DNA of 64,000 nucleotides. It comes from Enterocloster bolteae (GTDB lineage Bacteria; Bacillota; Clostridia; Lachnospirales; Lachnospiraceae). Below are positions 24,506 through 33,841 of this stretch, one piece after another (positions within the stretch are counted from its first letter, which is position 1; each line of letters begins with the position of its first letter). Both the position numbers and the translations under genes were made by a program. The notes beneath the pieces were generated by a model, which saw nothing but the letters and a program-made list of their open reading frames with translations, ran no database searches and had not been told where the DNA came from. The stretch lies in the NCBI RefSeq assembly GCF_002234575.2, contig NZ_CP022464.2, positions 6,076,001 through 6,140,000 on the forward strand, in the 5' to 3' direction.

Positions 24506-25177
24506 ATGACAGCAAAATTAAAACGCGGGATTACCAAGGTTAAGGATCCCGGCAGCGCATTGACCCATTTCATTGCTATGATTCTGGCTATCATCGCAGC
24601 CATACCGCTGCTCTCAAAGGCAGGACATGACTCCGGACATATGCGCATCAGCGCACTGGCAATTTTCATTCTGAGCATGATTGGCCTTTATGCAGCCAGC
24701 ACGATATACCATACCCTGGATATCTCCCCTAAGATTAATAAGCTGCTGCGCAAGATAGACCATATGATGATTTTTATTTTGATAGCAGGCACTTATACGC
24801 CTGTATGCATGATTGTCCTGGGCGATAAAACCGGCTGGACCATGCTGACCCTGGTGTGGGGCATTGCCATTGTGGGTATCCTTATCAACGCTCTGTGGAT
24901 TACATGCCCCAAGTGGTTTTCATCCCTGATTTACATTGCCATGGGATGGGTGTGCATACTGGCTATAACCAAAATATTGAGCTCCATGCCCAGGGCAGGC
25001 TTCATGTGGCTTCTGGCAGGCGGTATCATCTATACAGCGGGCGGTATTATTTATGCCATGAAGCTTCCGTTCTTCAACTCCCGCCACAGATATTTTGGTT
25101 CCCATGAGATTTTCCATCTCTTTGTTATGGGCGGAAGCCTCTGCCACTATGTGATGATGTACCGCTTTGTGGCATAA
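24506..25177 (+). CDS. Hemolysin III family (PAQR superfamily) membrane protein
   Basis: The 223-residue protein has seven hydrophobic segments. The conserved PAQR/HlyIII residues are present: Ser and His in ASTIYHTLD near residue 75, Asp in RKIDHMMIF near residue 92, and the C-terminal pair in GSHEIFHLFV near residue 195. These residues probably bind zinc and suggest a ceramidase-like hydrolase fold; the cellular role is uncertain despite the hemolysin name. ATG 24506 was chosen because AGGAGGC lies about nine bases upstream; the frame extends to 24461 without a ribosome site. It is monocistronic, with a promoter and a strong terminator. Confidence 0.9.
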   Translation: MTAKLKRGITKVKDPGSALTHFIAMILAIIAAIPLLSKAGHDSGHMRISALAIFILSMIGLYAASTIYHTLDISPKINKLLRKIDHMMIFILIAGTYTPVCMIVLGDKTGWTMLTLVWGIAIVGILINALWITCPKWFSSLIYIAMGWVCILAITKILSSMPRAGFMWLLAGGIIYTAGGIIYAMKLPFFNSRHRYFGSHEIFHLFVMGGSLCHYVMMYRFVA

Positions 25178-25198
25178 GGTTTAATTGAGTATAAATAC

Positions 25199-25260
25199 AG
25201 AGAACACTGCTTCTGATATGAAATCAATGATTTCATACCGCAAGCAGTGTTCTTTTCTCT
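25199..25260 (+). terminator. Long hairpin terminator after the hemolysin III gene
   Basis: AGAACACTGCTT (25201-25212) pairs perfectly with AAGCAGTGTTCT (25242-25253), with a second inner stem TATGAAATCA/TGATTTCATA, followed by TTTCTCTTG. Confidence 0.75.
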
Positions 25261-25289
25261 TGTATGCAGTTTCGGCAGCAGTCTCAAGG

Positions 25290-25550
25290 TCAGCTTGTCC
25301 TCTGGAAACCTGTTTTCTTTATCAGATGTTCCTTCTCTGCCCTGCTCATATGTTTAATGGCATATTCCCTGCTCATGGCTTCCTGTTTTGTCTCAAATGC
25401 CTCATAATAGGACAGCACCACCGGACGTCTGGGTTTGGTATACTTGGCCCCTTTACCCTGGTTATGGACCTTCAGACGCTTGTCCAGGTCATTGGTCCAG
25501 CCGCAGTAAAACGTGCCGTCCGCACAGGTGAGGATATAGGTATAATTCAT
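25290..25550 (-). CDS. GIY-YIG nuclease-superfamily protein (UPF0213-like)
   Basis: The 86-residue single-domain protein has YTYILTCADGTFYCGWTND as its GIY-YIG variant, the Arg in LDKRLKVHNQGKG and the Glu region in SREYAIKHMSRAEKE. It is a full-length member of the small YhbQ/YazA-like group. Its role is poorly known, with nucleic-acid cleavage or repair suggested. ATG 25550 follows AAGGAAGG by seven bases; the upstream frame to 25631 runs through a hairpin and is not supported. It converges on the hemolysin III gene. Confidence 0.88.
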   Translation of the reverse strand: MNYTYILTCADGTFYCGWTNDLDKRLKVHNQGKGAKYTKPRRPVVLSYYEAFETKQEAMSREYAIKHMSRAEKEHLIKKTGFQRTS

Positions 25551-25590
25551 GGATATCCTTCCTTTCCGGTAAATAAACTCCTGACAGCAA

Positions 25591-25623
25591 TAAAAGGGCG
25601 TCCCTTTAGGGGAGTGCCCTTCC
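25591..25623 (-). terminator. Probable terminator downstream of the TPM-protein operon
   Basis: On the minus strand AAGGGC...GCCCTT encloses an inner TCCC...GGGA stem around CTAAA and is followed by TTTTATTG. It stands about 210 bases after the TPM gene and 40 bases before the GIY-YIG start, so it either ends the long envelope operon or acts in the leader of the GIY-YIG gene. Confidence 0.6.
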
Positions 25624-25832
25624 TGTTTCATTTTATCAGATAATGCCGGCTATGTAAACGGTAATAACGCTTGCAACACGTCATCACCGCCCAGGTTGCC
25701 CTGTAATCTATGATTAAAGCACCAGCTGGATGCGCGGCACAACCAGATAGAAGGTATTTTTCTGAATCACATCTATACCTTATTATATCGCGCATACCCT
25801 TAAAATGTGCATAAAACACATTTAATATTCCT

Positions 25833-26825
25833 CTAAAATCTTCTGCCTCCGCCTCCGTGGCTCCTGCCGCTGCTGGACCGGTGGGTGGAACTTCGCCCTG
25901 AGCTTCGTCCTGAACCCCCGGATGAATGATTCTGTGTGGGCCTTGGTATAGGGGCCGATGTAACAAATTTGCGAATCAGATTATCTCCTGCGTCCCCAAA
26001 GGCAAATTTGGCATCTGCCCGGTAGGCCAAAAGGCTGTTGGCTCTCTCCCGCCCGGTGGGCTCCATGGAATAACGCCGCTTCACTCCCATGCACACCGAG
26101 CCTGCTACCCCGGCTGACACCAGGAATGCAAACACTCCCTCGTACCAGCGTATGCTTCTGTAGATACTGATTTCCCCTGTTTCCGTGTCGTAATTATACT
26201 GTCCCCTTTGTATTCCCCTGTCCACATAATACTCCACATCCTTCAGGAATTCAGCTGCCGCCCCTGCATAATCACGGGTTTTCAGGGAATAAGCCACATC
26301 ATCCTGTATCTGTTCGATTCGCTGGTCTGTGAGAATCCGTATCATATTACCGGTGGTGGATACATAGCCCTCACCTCCATAGCTGCCGGGTCTGTCCATA
26401 TAAATCAGAAACAGCACACCGCTGGCTTTTCTGCCCGTTCCCAGTCCGTTCTGGTCGTAAAAATCATCTGCATATTCACTGGCCGTATGGCTGCCGTCAT
26501 TATAAGCAGTGACCACCGCCACATCCATCCCGGTCTTTTTCCTGCACCGGGCAATCAGCTCCTCCAGCTTTCCTGCTTCCTCTGATGTTATGAGATCCGC
26601 TTCATCGAACAGCCTCCGGGCCTCCTTATGGTTCTGGTCCTTATCATAATTCTTGTCCTTTTCATAATTCTTGTCCTTATTATAGGCCTGAGTCTTGCCA
26701 TATGCCCCGGATTCCTGTGCCTGGGAATCCAGTATGCTGCCTGCCCCGCTCCAGACTCCCAGGCACACCACGGCTGCCGAAATCGCCAGGAACCTGATCC
26801 ATCTAACCATTCTGCGTCCTGTCAT
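25833..26825 (-). CDS. TPM-domain membrane protein (YgcG/YdjH-like)
   Basis: The 330-residue protein has an N-terminal signal or membrane segment (about residues 9-28), a charged repeat DKNYEKDKNYDKDQNH near residue 50, a TPM domain from about residue 70 (DEADLITSEEAGKLEELI, DVAVVTAYNDG) to about 190, a membrane segment near residue 230, and a cytosolic tail ending in Ser/Gly/His/Arg-rich low complexity. TPM proteins include thylakoid and PSII repair phosphatases and bacterial membrane proteins of unclear activity. With the zinc-ribbon and SPFH genes it reproduces the Bacillus subtilis ydjG-ydjH-ydjI gene set. Its ATG overlaps the previous stop (ATGA). Confidence 0.85.
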   Translation of the reverse strand: MTGRRMVRWIRFLAISAAVVCLGVWSGAGSILDSQAQESGAYGKTQAYNKDKNYEKDKNYDKDQNHKEARRLFDEADLITSEEAGKLEELIARCRKKTGMDVAVVTAYNDGSHTASEYADDFYDQNGLGTGRKASGVLFLIYMDRPGSYGGEGYVSTTGNMIRILTDQRIEQIQDDVAYSLKTRDYAGAAAEFLKDVEYYVDRGIQRGQYNYDTETGEISIYRSIRWYEGVFAFLVSAGVAGSVCMGVKRRYSMEPTGRERANSLLAYRADAKFAFGDAGDNLIRKFVTSAPIPRPTQNHSSGGSGRSSGRSSTHRSSSGRSHGGGGRRF

Positions 26826-27922
26826 CCTAAGAAATACCCTCCTGTCATAAGTAATAAAAACAGCGGAAGGAACACAGAGAAAAAGAGAATTATAATCTTC
26901 TTCCTGTCCACAGGCAGCTTTCCGCAGATTTTTCCGGTCTGCCCGTTGAGAGCGAAATAGTATATCTTTCCCCTGGCCTTGTCATTATATGTAAGGGTCC
27001 ATACAGGAAGCAGGGCATAACTCCACTTCTCATCCCGTATGCCTGCTTCCTTTTTGCGTACCTGCATACTGCTGTAGCTCCCGGCCTGGTCCTGGAGGCT
27101 TTGAAGGGCAAACTGCCTGACCTCGGTCTGCACGTCCAGCACAAACTGTTCTTTTTCCATATCCCGGTTCTCGGCCAGAAATCCGGAAAGATAACCCATG
27201 GAGAAATCCTCTTTTTCATTCATCCTGTATGGAAGCACACTGTCCACCAGCTGCCGGTTGGCCTTTCTCAGGCCATTTCTGGCCACATGGTCTACCTCCA
27301 TGGTTCCCTGGCGTTTTACGTCGTATACCGTTGTCTCCGTATACCTCATGCCTGCGGTATCCCACGTCCTGAGCCTGGTCCCCTGGGCGTCCAGCTCCCC
27401 GTCCACCCGGCAGCTGTAAAGCCAATACGGGAAATAAACCCCGCTCATACTCTCAATCTGTTTTTTATTGTAAAATGTCTCCGGCACATACTTTTTTCTT
27501 CCTATCCACTGGGAAAAAATCTCCTCCGCCTTCTGCCTGTCTATCTGGAAGGGTATTACATAATCCGGTCTGAACTGCCCTTCCAGCCGTCCTGCCAGCA
27601 CCACCGGATTATGGCAGTAATAGCAGAAAGTCGCTGCAGTGGTTTCGTCCGTCACAATCTGGGCTCCGCAGCTGGGGCAGGTATAAAGAACCGGCTGTGC
27701 CCCAGCACTGCCCGGTTCCCGGCGCTCCGGTTCCCGGCTGTCCTGTCCCTGGAGTCCCGGTTCCTGGTGTTCCGCTTTCCTGCGCACCAGTTCCTGACTC
27801 AGACATTCCAGTTCCTCCTGGGTAAAATCAGACAGGCAGTATTCGCAGTGGTATTTCTGTGAAGACGGGTCAAATACAAGGCCTCCGTCACAGTTGGGGC
27901 ATTTGTAGGTTATGGCTGCCAT
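26822..27922 (-). CDS. Zinc-ribbon membrane protein (YdjG-like)
   Basis: The 366-residue protein opens with two zinc ribbons: CPNC/CEYC at about residues 8-29 and CPSC/CYYC at about residues 80-100. They are joined by a Glu/Arg/Gly-rich linker with PG-rich repeats. A globular domain follows (YVIPFQIDRQKAEEIFSQW, VYFPYWLYSC), and a single C-terminal membrane segment ends the protein. The arrangement matches B. subtilis YdjG, which works with YdjH and YdjI at the membrane. It is 27 bases downstream of the SPFH gene and overlaps the TPM gene by four bases. Function beyond membrane association is unknown. Confidence 0.82.
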   Translation of the reverse strand: MAAITYKCPNCDGGLVFDPSSQKYHCEYCLSDFTQEELECLSQELVRRKAEHQEPGLQGQDSREPERREPGSAGAQPVLYTCPSCGAQIVTDETTAATFCYYCHNPVVLAGRLEGQFRPDYVIPFQIDRQKAEEIFSQWIGRKKYVPETFYNKKQIESMSGVYFPYWLYSCRVDGELDAQGTRLRTWDTAGMRYTETTVYDVKRQGTMEVDHVARNGLRKANRQLVDSVLPYRMNEKEDFSMGYLSGFLAENRDMEKEQFVLDVQTEVRQFALQSLQDQAGSYSSMQVRKKEAGIRDEKWSYALLPVWTLTYNDKARGKIYYFALNGQTGKICGKLPVDRKKIIILFFSVFLPLFLLLMTGGYFLG

Positions 27923-27949
27923 ATTCTCTCTCTCCTGTAATCACAGCAT

Positions 27950-29416
27950 TTAGGGCCTTGGTTTCCCGCAATCGCTGCAGAATTTTCCCGTATTGATGTT
28001 TCCGCAGGCACAGGTCCACGGTGTATCGGGACGGGGATGGCCGCACTCGCCGCAGAACTTACCCGTATTAGAGGTCCCGCAGCCGGGGCAGGTCCATGCG
28101 CTGCCCGGCTGTGTTCCGGGCATCTGACCGGCCATTCCCGCGCTGCCCGGCTGCGTTCCGGCCATCTGGTTGGGCACAGCCCACTGGCTTCCGGCCGGCT
28201 GGACGCCCACTGGCTGGCTGGCCATCGGCTGACCTCCCGCCGGCTGACCTCCCATCGGCTGACTTCCCATCGGCTGACCTCCCATCGGCTGACTTCCCAT
28301 CGGCTGACCTCCCGCCGGCTGGCCTCCCATCGGCTGATTGCCCGCTGGCTGACCTCCCGTCGGATGGCCTCCCATCCCCGGCATTCCGGTATTTCCGGGC
28401 ATCTGGCCCGGGGCCTGGTTCATCTGCATCTGCTGCATGTTGGTGTTGGATGCCGCGCCCATGAAGCCGCCGCCCATCTGCATTCCCATCCCCATGCCCA
28501 TAAAACCGGCCATGGCTCCGCTGTCGTTGGAACCTGCATTTTTAAGCCCCTCCGCAATGGTAGTCTGCACATACCCCTCCCTGATTGACGGATCACTCAT
28601 CATAGCGCCCCGGTTCCTCAGGTTAATCAGGTTCTGGGATTCCTCGTCGTAGGTAATGCTGGCAATACCCACTGCCTGTATCTCCATGCCCCGCATCCGG
28701 GTCCATTCCTCATCCAGCGTCTGGGCCATATACTGTCCCAGCTCCCGGCTCCTGGATGTGACGTAGGATATCCTGGTGCCGTCTGCTGACATCTGGTTGA
28801 TGGATGTCTGCAAAGCCTCCAGGAACTCCGACAGGTACTGCTCATTGATGGAGTCTATTTCCACATGGTCTGCATTCTTTGGAATGACCTCAGCGTAAAA
28901 TTTAATGGGGTCTGTCACTTTGATGGAATACGTTCCATGGGCCCTCAGGAACAGCTCTGCATTGTAAAAGTTGTCAAAATAATTCACTGGGTTGCGGGTG
29001 CCGAATTTAATTCCCTTTATCTCCTGAAGGTTGACATAATATACCTTCTGAGCCCCCGGTGTCACGCCACCGAAACGGATACGGTTAAATGACTCCTTCA
29101 AAGCCTCTCCAAACTGCCCGTTAAACATGGAGGGCATGGAGGAATGGCTGACCTTGTAGTAGCCTTCCTCCGCCGTATAATCCACTATTTTTCCGCCGTC
29201 CACCAGCATCATAAACTGGTTGGGATACACATGGATGACGGAACCGTCTGACACAATATCAGATGAACCCTTTGTATTAGATCCCTTTCCCCTGCGCACC
29301 TGGACGCCCCGGACAAAGACGGTTCTGTCCCCCATATCATCCGGCTCTACGGCCTCCAGCCACTGGTCTGCCAGGGCTCCTCCCACTGCTGTGGTAACTG
29401 CTTTAATGATTCCCAT
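27950..29416 (-). CDS. SPFH-domain protein with C-terminal zinc ribbons (YdjI-like, virion-core-like)
   Basis: The 488-residue protein has an SPFH/band-7 domain of the YdjI type (about residues 20-290). A Met/Gly/Gln-rich tract of QPMGGQPAG-type pentapeptides spans about residues 345-410, and two CxxC...CxxC zinc ribbons lie at the end (CPGCGTSNTGKFCGECG and CACGNINTGKFCSDCG). SPFH proteins oligomerise on membranes and organise partners. It is the first member of the ydjIGH-like triplet, two bases after the ABC permease gene. The repeat tract is encoded by 15-bp tandem DNA units likely to vary in number between strains. Confidence 0.88.
   Translation of the reverse strand: MGIIKAVTTAVGGALADQWLEAVEPDDMGDRTVFVRGVQVRRGKGSNTKGSSDIVSDGSVIHVYPNQFMMLVDGGKIVDYTAEEGYYKVSHSSMPSMFNGQFGEALKESFNRIRFGGVTPGAQKVYYVNLQEIKGIKFGTRNPVNYFDNFYNAELFLRAHGTYSIKVTDPIKFYAEVIPKNADHVEIDSINEQYLSEFLEALQTSINQMSADGTRISYVTSRSRELGQYMAQTLDEEWTRMRGMEIQAVGIASITYDEESQNLINLRNRGAMMSDPSIREGYVQTTIAEGLKNAGSNDSGAMAGFMGMGMGMQMGGGFMGAASNTNMQQMQMNQAPGQMPGNTGMPGMGGHPTGGQPAGNQPMGGQPAGGQPMGSQPMGGQPMGSQPMGGQPAGGQPMASQPVGVQPAGSQWAVPNQMAGTQPGSAGMAGQMPGTQPGSAWTCPGCGTSNTGKFCGECGHPRPDTPWTCACGNINTGKFCSDCGKPRP
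28205..28380. repeat. 15-bp minisatellite within the SPFH gene
   Basis: About twelve imperfect units of the type CGGCTGACCTCCCAT are in frame and encode (M/A)G(G/S)QP pentapeptides. The most regular part is 28227-28320. Confidence 0.85.
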
Positions 29417-29418
29417 GA

Positions 29419-30351
29419 TTAATCCCCTTTCTTAGATGCCTTCTTCTGTCTGCGCCTGCGCTTAACCGGCTCCACTGCCTTGATGGCCACCCAAATCATA
29501 AGCGCTGCTATGGACAGCTGAATCACAATGCTGATGATAATCCAGTTCTCCATCACAAAACCAGTGGACTGCATACCAAAATATCCCGCCATCTTGGCTG
29601 TGGGCGCGCTGCCTCCCATCTGTCCGTTTATGATTGTATAAAATGTAGCCGCAGGATTAATAAGCAGCAGATAAATCACATTTCCTGATGATGGTTTGAC
29701 CACATTTTCCCCGAACCCATAAGCCACCACTGAATTATTTATATTCATGGAGGACAGGGAGAGCGAAAACTTATTTATGAAGTATGTCCCGGCCACCACG
29801 GCTATCAGCACTCCGTAGGTAACTACCGTGGATATGGTTGACCGCTTGAACAGGGCTGAAAAACAGATTCCCAGGCTTCCCGCAAAAAAGGCCACTGTTA
29901 TATAGCACATAAGAAGGGACAGGATGTCCTGCCAGGTGATTCCTCCATAGACAAATACCATGGCCACTGCCGGGAAACTGGACACAATCAGCAAAAGCAG
30001 CGTGCTCAGCGCGCTCATCAGCTTCCCAATTACCACCTGTGACGCCGTCATCTGGGTGGTGAGCATCAGTTCCAGGGTCTGCCTCTCCCGCTCCCCGCTT
30101 ATGCTGGCCGCTGTCACGGCCGGCACTATGAACATCAGCAGTATAAACTCAATGGTGGTGACAAACTCATACATATCCATAAAGCTGCTGTACTGGATAA
30201 CTGCTGTGGACTCTACCTGGGCCACGGCGGAATACATGTTGAGCAGTGTGACCATGGACAGGATTCCGTTGAACAGCACGATAATGAGGGGCAGCCGGAT
30301 ACTTCTGGAACTGACCTTCATCTCCCGGCTATAGACCGGATTTTGCATCAT
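29419..30351 (-). CDS. ABC-2-type transporter permease
   Basis: The roughly 310-residue protein has six hydrophobic segments and the cytosolic motif SISGERERQTLELML typical of NatB/ABC-2 permeases. It pairs with the ATPase encoded directly upstream, and their reading frames overlap by 23 bases. ATG 30351 (or 30348) is placed after AAAGGGTGG; the frame is open to 30378. The C-terminus is a basic cluster (KRRRRQKKASKKG). The substrate is unknown; the gene's position between the 838-residue membrane protein and SPFH protein suggests an envelope role. Confidence 0.88.
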   Translation of the reverse strand: MMQNPVYSREMKVSSRSIRLPLIIVLFNGILSMVTLLNMYSAVAQVESTAVIQYSSFMDMYEFVTTIEFILLMFIVPAVTAASISGERERQTLELMLTTQMTASQVVIGKLMSALSTLLLLIVSSFPAVAMVFVYGGITWQDILSLLMCYITVAFFAGSLGICFSALFKRSTISTVVTYGVLIAVVAGTYFINKFSLSLSSMNINNSVVAYGFGENVVKPSSGNVIYLLLINPAATFYTIINGQMGGSAPTAKMAGYFGMQSTGFVMENWIIISIVIQLSIAALMIWVAIKAVEPVKRRRRQKKASKKGD

Positions 30352-31291
30352 AAGACAACACCACCCTTTCCTCTTCATGTTCTGTCAGCTGCATAAATAC
30401 GGATTCCAGGCTTCCCTTTTCCCGGGTGAATCCGTTAACCAGCACATCGCTGTCAATGAGCTGCTGGAGCAGCAGGGCCTCGTCCTGGGCATCACCTGCA
30501 AACCGTACGCATATATCCTGCTCCCGCAGGGATATGGTCTGCACGCAGGGATGGCTCTTAAGAATGGACAGCGCCTTGTCTATGTTGGTGAACACAGATA
30601 TAACCAGCGGGTTGGAGGTATTGACCCTGGACAGGATATCGTCTATATTTCCCTCCAGCACCATCCTTCCCTGGTCTATGATTCCTATATCCGTACAGAG
30701 CTCGGACAGCTCAGACAGGACATGGGAACTGATTACTATGGTTTTGCCCGACTCCTGGAGCTCTTTTAATATCTCCCTGAACTCAAAACGGGTCCTGGGA
30801 TCCAGACCTGAAGTGGGTTCATCCAGTATAAGGATGGCCGGATCGTGAATCAGGGCCCTGGCCAGGCACAGCCTCTGCTTCATACCCCTGGACAGTCCGT
30901 CCACAAAGAAATCCAGCTTATCCTCCAGCCCCACCTGCTCCAGCAGGGCCGTATATCGTTTCCTTGCCACCAGACCGTTTATGTGGTGGCAGGCCGCAAA
31001 AAATTCCATGTATTCCGACACGGTCAGGTTATCGTAAACCCCGAAAAAATCAGGTACATAGCCAATCATGGACTTCAGCTTTCCCAGGTCAAAACGGGCG
31101 TTCATGCCGTTTATGGTAATCCTGCCTTCCTCTGCCTCCAGGAGTCCTGTCATGATTTTAATGGTAGTGGTCTTTCCGGCTCCGTTGGGCCCCACAAACC
31201 CATAGAGGGCGCCGGTCTCCACCGTCATGTCCAGGCCGCTTAATGCGTGGTATTTTCCGTATATCTTGTGTAATCCTCTTATCTCCAGCAT
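30329..31291 (-). CDS. ABC transporter ATP-binding protein
   Basis: The 320-residue ATPase has Walker A GPNGAGKTTTIKIMTG near residue 37, signature LSRGMKQRLCLARAL near residue 136, Walker B LILDEPTSGLDP and the H-loop SSHVLSEL. A roughly 100-residue C-terminal extension (from about residue 215) resembles that of GldA/NatA/CcmA-type exporters. It energises the ABC-2 permease downstream. Its ATG shares one base with the stop of the preceding gene (TAATG), so the two are coupled. Confidence 0.93.
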   Translation of the reverse strand: MLEIRGLHKIYGKYHALSGLDMTVETGALYGFVGPNGAGKTTTIKIMTGLLEAEEGRITINGMNARFDLGKLKSMIGYVPDFFGVYDNLTVSEYMEFFAACHHINGLVARKRYTALLEQVGLEDKLDFFVDGLSRGMKQRLCLARALIHDPAILILDEPTSGLDPRTRFEFREILKELQESGKTIVISSHVLSELSELCTDIGIIDQGRMVLEGNIDDILSRVNTSNPLVISVFTNIDKALSILKSHPCVQTISLREQDICVRFAGDAQDEALLLQQLIDSDVLVNGFTREKGSLESVFMQLTEHEEERVVLSYDAKSGL

Positions 31292-33807
31292 TATTTACTC
31301 CTTCCTGTGACAGTCAGTATGGGCAGCATGATATTCCAGGTGTAATCGCCTGTGGCATCGTACACATACTTGATGGTCAGGGTGTTGCCCGGAGACAGGT
31401 ATGGCTCCAAATCTTCCCTGTCATAGGACTGGACATGGGTATCCATGGAATCATAAGTGCCGGTATTGTAATTATAGAAATACATATTGCCGGCAAAGGG
31501 CACCGTGTAATAATACCGCATGCTCTTCACCACCTCATCGCTCATCTGGTGGAAGGACAGCTTCTCCACCTCGATGTCATTTCCCAGATAATACTCTAAC
31601 ATAACCGGAGTCAGGCCGTACATGCTGTTGTTGGACTCGTAATACTCGCCGGACAGCACATTGGGCTGCTTCTGAAGCGCGGACCTGTATATCATGCCAT
31701 CCTGTTCATAGTTGACATCAATAGAGGATGTAAGCAGGGTGGAACCATACGTCTCATAATTGGAGGACTTTAAAAATTCTGTCTCCTCCTTCTCATTGCT
31801 GAATCCCAGTACCCTGGCCTCTGAATGGTAGCCTGACAGATAGCTGCCCATATAGAAGGACAGGAGGTTGGTCCTCTCCAATGCCTGCACATAAGCCGCA
31901 TCCCGTATATCCTTATCCTCCTTATAGCGGGAAGCCCCTGTAATCTGCTCTGCCATGGCATAGCCAAAATTAGTGATTCCGTATATGACCTTCATGCCGT
32001 CCAGGCTTACAGTCTCACCCGGCTCCATGTGGCCAATGAGAATCATCTGATTATACAGAAGTATGGCCACATTGTCCACTTCCTGGCTGTAGTTGTTGGT
32101 CAGGGTTCCCGTCACCTTACCGTCAAAGGAATTTACATCGCCTGTAAATCCCTCCTGCTGTCCGTTTTCCGTGCGGCGCTCCATCATAAAGAACTTGGAG
32201 TTGAACGCGCCCACATTGTCGGACCTGAGCCTGGTTCCCTCCTCGCCGTAATGTATGGTTATGGACGGCGTCTCCTCACCCGTAAATTTGGGCAGGGGCC
32301 CCATATTGTAGTAAGCGCTTCCCGTAATGGGGTACAGGGTGTATTCCGGATTCAAAGTTACGGAGTACGGTTTATTATAGGGAGCCCGCATGTTGATGAA
32401 TGTGGTTTCCGAAATCTCATCCCTGTCCGTATCCTTTATGGTTGCATAGGTAAAGAAGGGGCCTGTGAACCTGGTGCTCATCCCCATGAGAAGGACCATG
32501 CCGGTACAGCACAGAGACAGAATCCCCACAGACAGCTGGTAATACTGGCGCATCCCCCTCTGTTTCCAGAAGAAGTAGAGGCCGGGTCCGGCCAGGGCCA
32601 CATAGGCCACTGCCAGGGTCACATACAGCCCCACCTTTGGAAGGTTATTGATGTTGCCTGTATTAATCAGTCCCTGGACTGACCAGAACTGGCTGGATGT
32701 GCTGCCGTCCATGGCGCTGGCCAGCCCGTTTATCTTATCTTCACCCAGAAGGGTGGTAAACAGATTGTCAATATAAGAGATATTGGCCTGGCAGAATTCC
32801 TCTATGTCCACGAAATCATACATGGCCACGGCTACCAGTCCGCTGCCAGCTGAAACCGATGAGAGGACGGACAGCTCATCGCTGCCCAGCACCTCGGTGC
32901 CGCCTTTCAGCATGACATCCGTGCAAACCAGGGGGATGGAGGCGCCTTCCGGCCGGTCCACCGCGTATTCCACACCCATGTTGATGACCCGTTCATCCGG
33001 TTGGGGAAGAGGCTGCTCCAGAAGTTCCTTTCCAAAGCCCCTCAGGGTATCCTCTCCTCTTTCCCCGGTTCCTATGAGCAGAACGCCGCCTTTGCGGACC
33101 CACTCCCACACAGCCTCTATCTGCTGACCTGACAGTTTTCCGGAATCAAAATCCGTTATCAGCAGCACATCCAGCTGGTCCAGTCCCAGTTCCGATGCCG
33201 GCAGAGTGGATGCCGTCATCTCGATGGTCTTGGTTCTGAGGGTACTGTAGTTAATGCCCACGCCGTTAAAATACAGAAGCTCCGCCGGACTGTCACTGAG
33301 CACACCGATAAAAAGCTCTGCTGTCTCCAGGTTCAGGTTCAGCTTCAGGCGTTTGCTTACCACCTCATCCCCATTCTCATCCAGCAGGCGCACATACATC
33401 TGGTCCACCCTTGCCCCCAGCGATATGCTCACTGATTTGTTCACGTTTCCCCCGGGTTCAATTTCAACCGGATACTCATACCGGTATACATCATAATCCA
33501 GGTTCATGTTATATCCCTGGAAGTCCGACTCCATGGCCAGAATACACAGGGTTCCATTAAACACCTGGCCGGACTGGCTGGACAGCTCGATTTTAAGGGG
33601 CAGGAAACGGCCGCTTTTCGCAGTATTCTGATAACCGTAGACCACGTCCATGGCCACCGGTGATTCCACGGTTTCCTCCTTGGCAGCCGTGCTGTCCGTC
33701 CCCAAGGCCTGGGCTCCCAGGGACTGGACCGTGACAGACGCTGCCAGCATTAAGCCAAAAAGGGTGCTTTTCAGCGCCCTTTTTATTTTCTCTGGAAATA
33801 TCCGCAT
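31291..33807 (-). CDS. Large membrane-anchored extracellular protein with GATase-like region, ABC-associated
   Basis: The 838-residue protein has an N-terminal membrane or signal segment, then a large extracytoplasmic part. This includes a beta-rich region and a segment DVLLITDFDSGKLSGQQIEAV followed by GGVLLIGTG, which resembles the class I glutamine amidotransferase-like fold found in ABC-linked auxiliary proteins. Two membrane segments stand near residues 400-470 and another extracytoplasmic region follows. I do not recognise a specific family. It probably forms a complex with the ABC ATPase and permease directly downstream. ATG 33807 follows GAGGAAG by seven bases; ATG 33822 is possible. 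Confidence 0.7.
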   Translation of the reverse strand: MRIFPEKIKRALKSTLFGLMLAASVTVQSLGAQALGTDSTAAKEETVESPVAMDVVYGYQNTAKSGRFLPLKIELSSQSGQVFNGTLCILAMESDFQGYNMNLDYDVYRYEYPVEIEPGGNVNKSVSISLGARVDQMYVRLLDENGDEVVSKRLKLNLNLETAELFIGVLSDSPAELLYFNGVGINYSTLRTKTIEMTASTLPASELGLDQLDVLLITDFDSGKLSGQQIEAVWEWVRKGGVLLIGTGERGEDTLRGFGKELLEQPLPQPDERVINMGVEYAVDRPEGASIPLVCTDVMLKGGTEVLGSDELSVLSSVSAGSGLVAVAMYDFVDIEEFCQANISYIDNLFTTLLGEDKINGLASAMDGSTSSQFWSVQGLINTGNINNLPKVGLYVTLAVAYVALAGPGLYFFWKQRGMRQYYQLSVGILSLCCTGMVLLMGMSTRFTGPFFTYATIKDTDRDEISETTFINMRAPYNKPYSVTLNPEYTLYPITGSAYYNMGPLPKFTGEETPSITIHYGEEGTRLRSDNVGAFNSKFFMMERRTENGQQEGFTGDVNSFDGKVTGTLTNNYSQEVDNVAILLYNQMILIGHMEPGETVSLDGMKVIYGITNFGYAMAEQITGASRYKEDKDIRDAAYVQALERTNLLSFYMGSYLSGYHSEARVLGFSNEKEETEFLKSSNYETYGSTLLTSSIDVNYEQDGMIYRSALQKQPNVLSGEYYESNNSMYGLTPVMLEYYLGNDIEVEKLSFHQMSDEVVKSMRYYYTVPFAGNMYFYNYNTGTYDSMDTHVQSYDREDLEPYLSPGNTLTIKYVYDATGDYTWNIMLPILTVTGRSK

Positions 33808-33841
33808 GTTACACTTCCTCATCCTATATTCTCCGTTCAAG

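Noticed and set aside
25628..25966. 112-residue minus-strand frame overlapping the TPM gene end
   Set aside because: It is out of frame with the clear TPM gene and lacks a start signal; the region outside is non-coding with a terminator.
28205..28380. CRISPR array
   Set aside because: The repeated units are 15 bp, contiguous, in frame and coding; there are no spacers and no cas genes.
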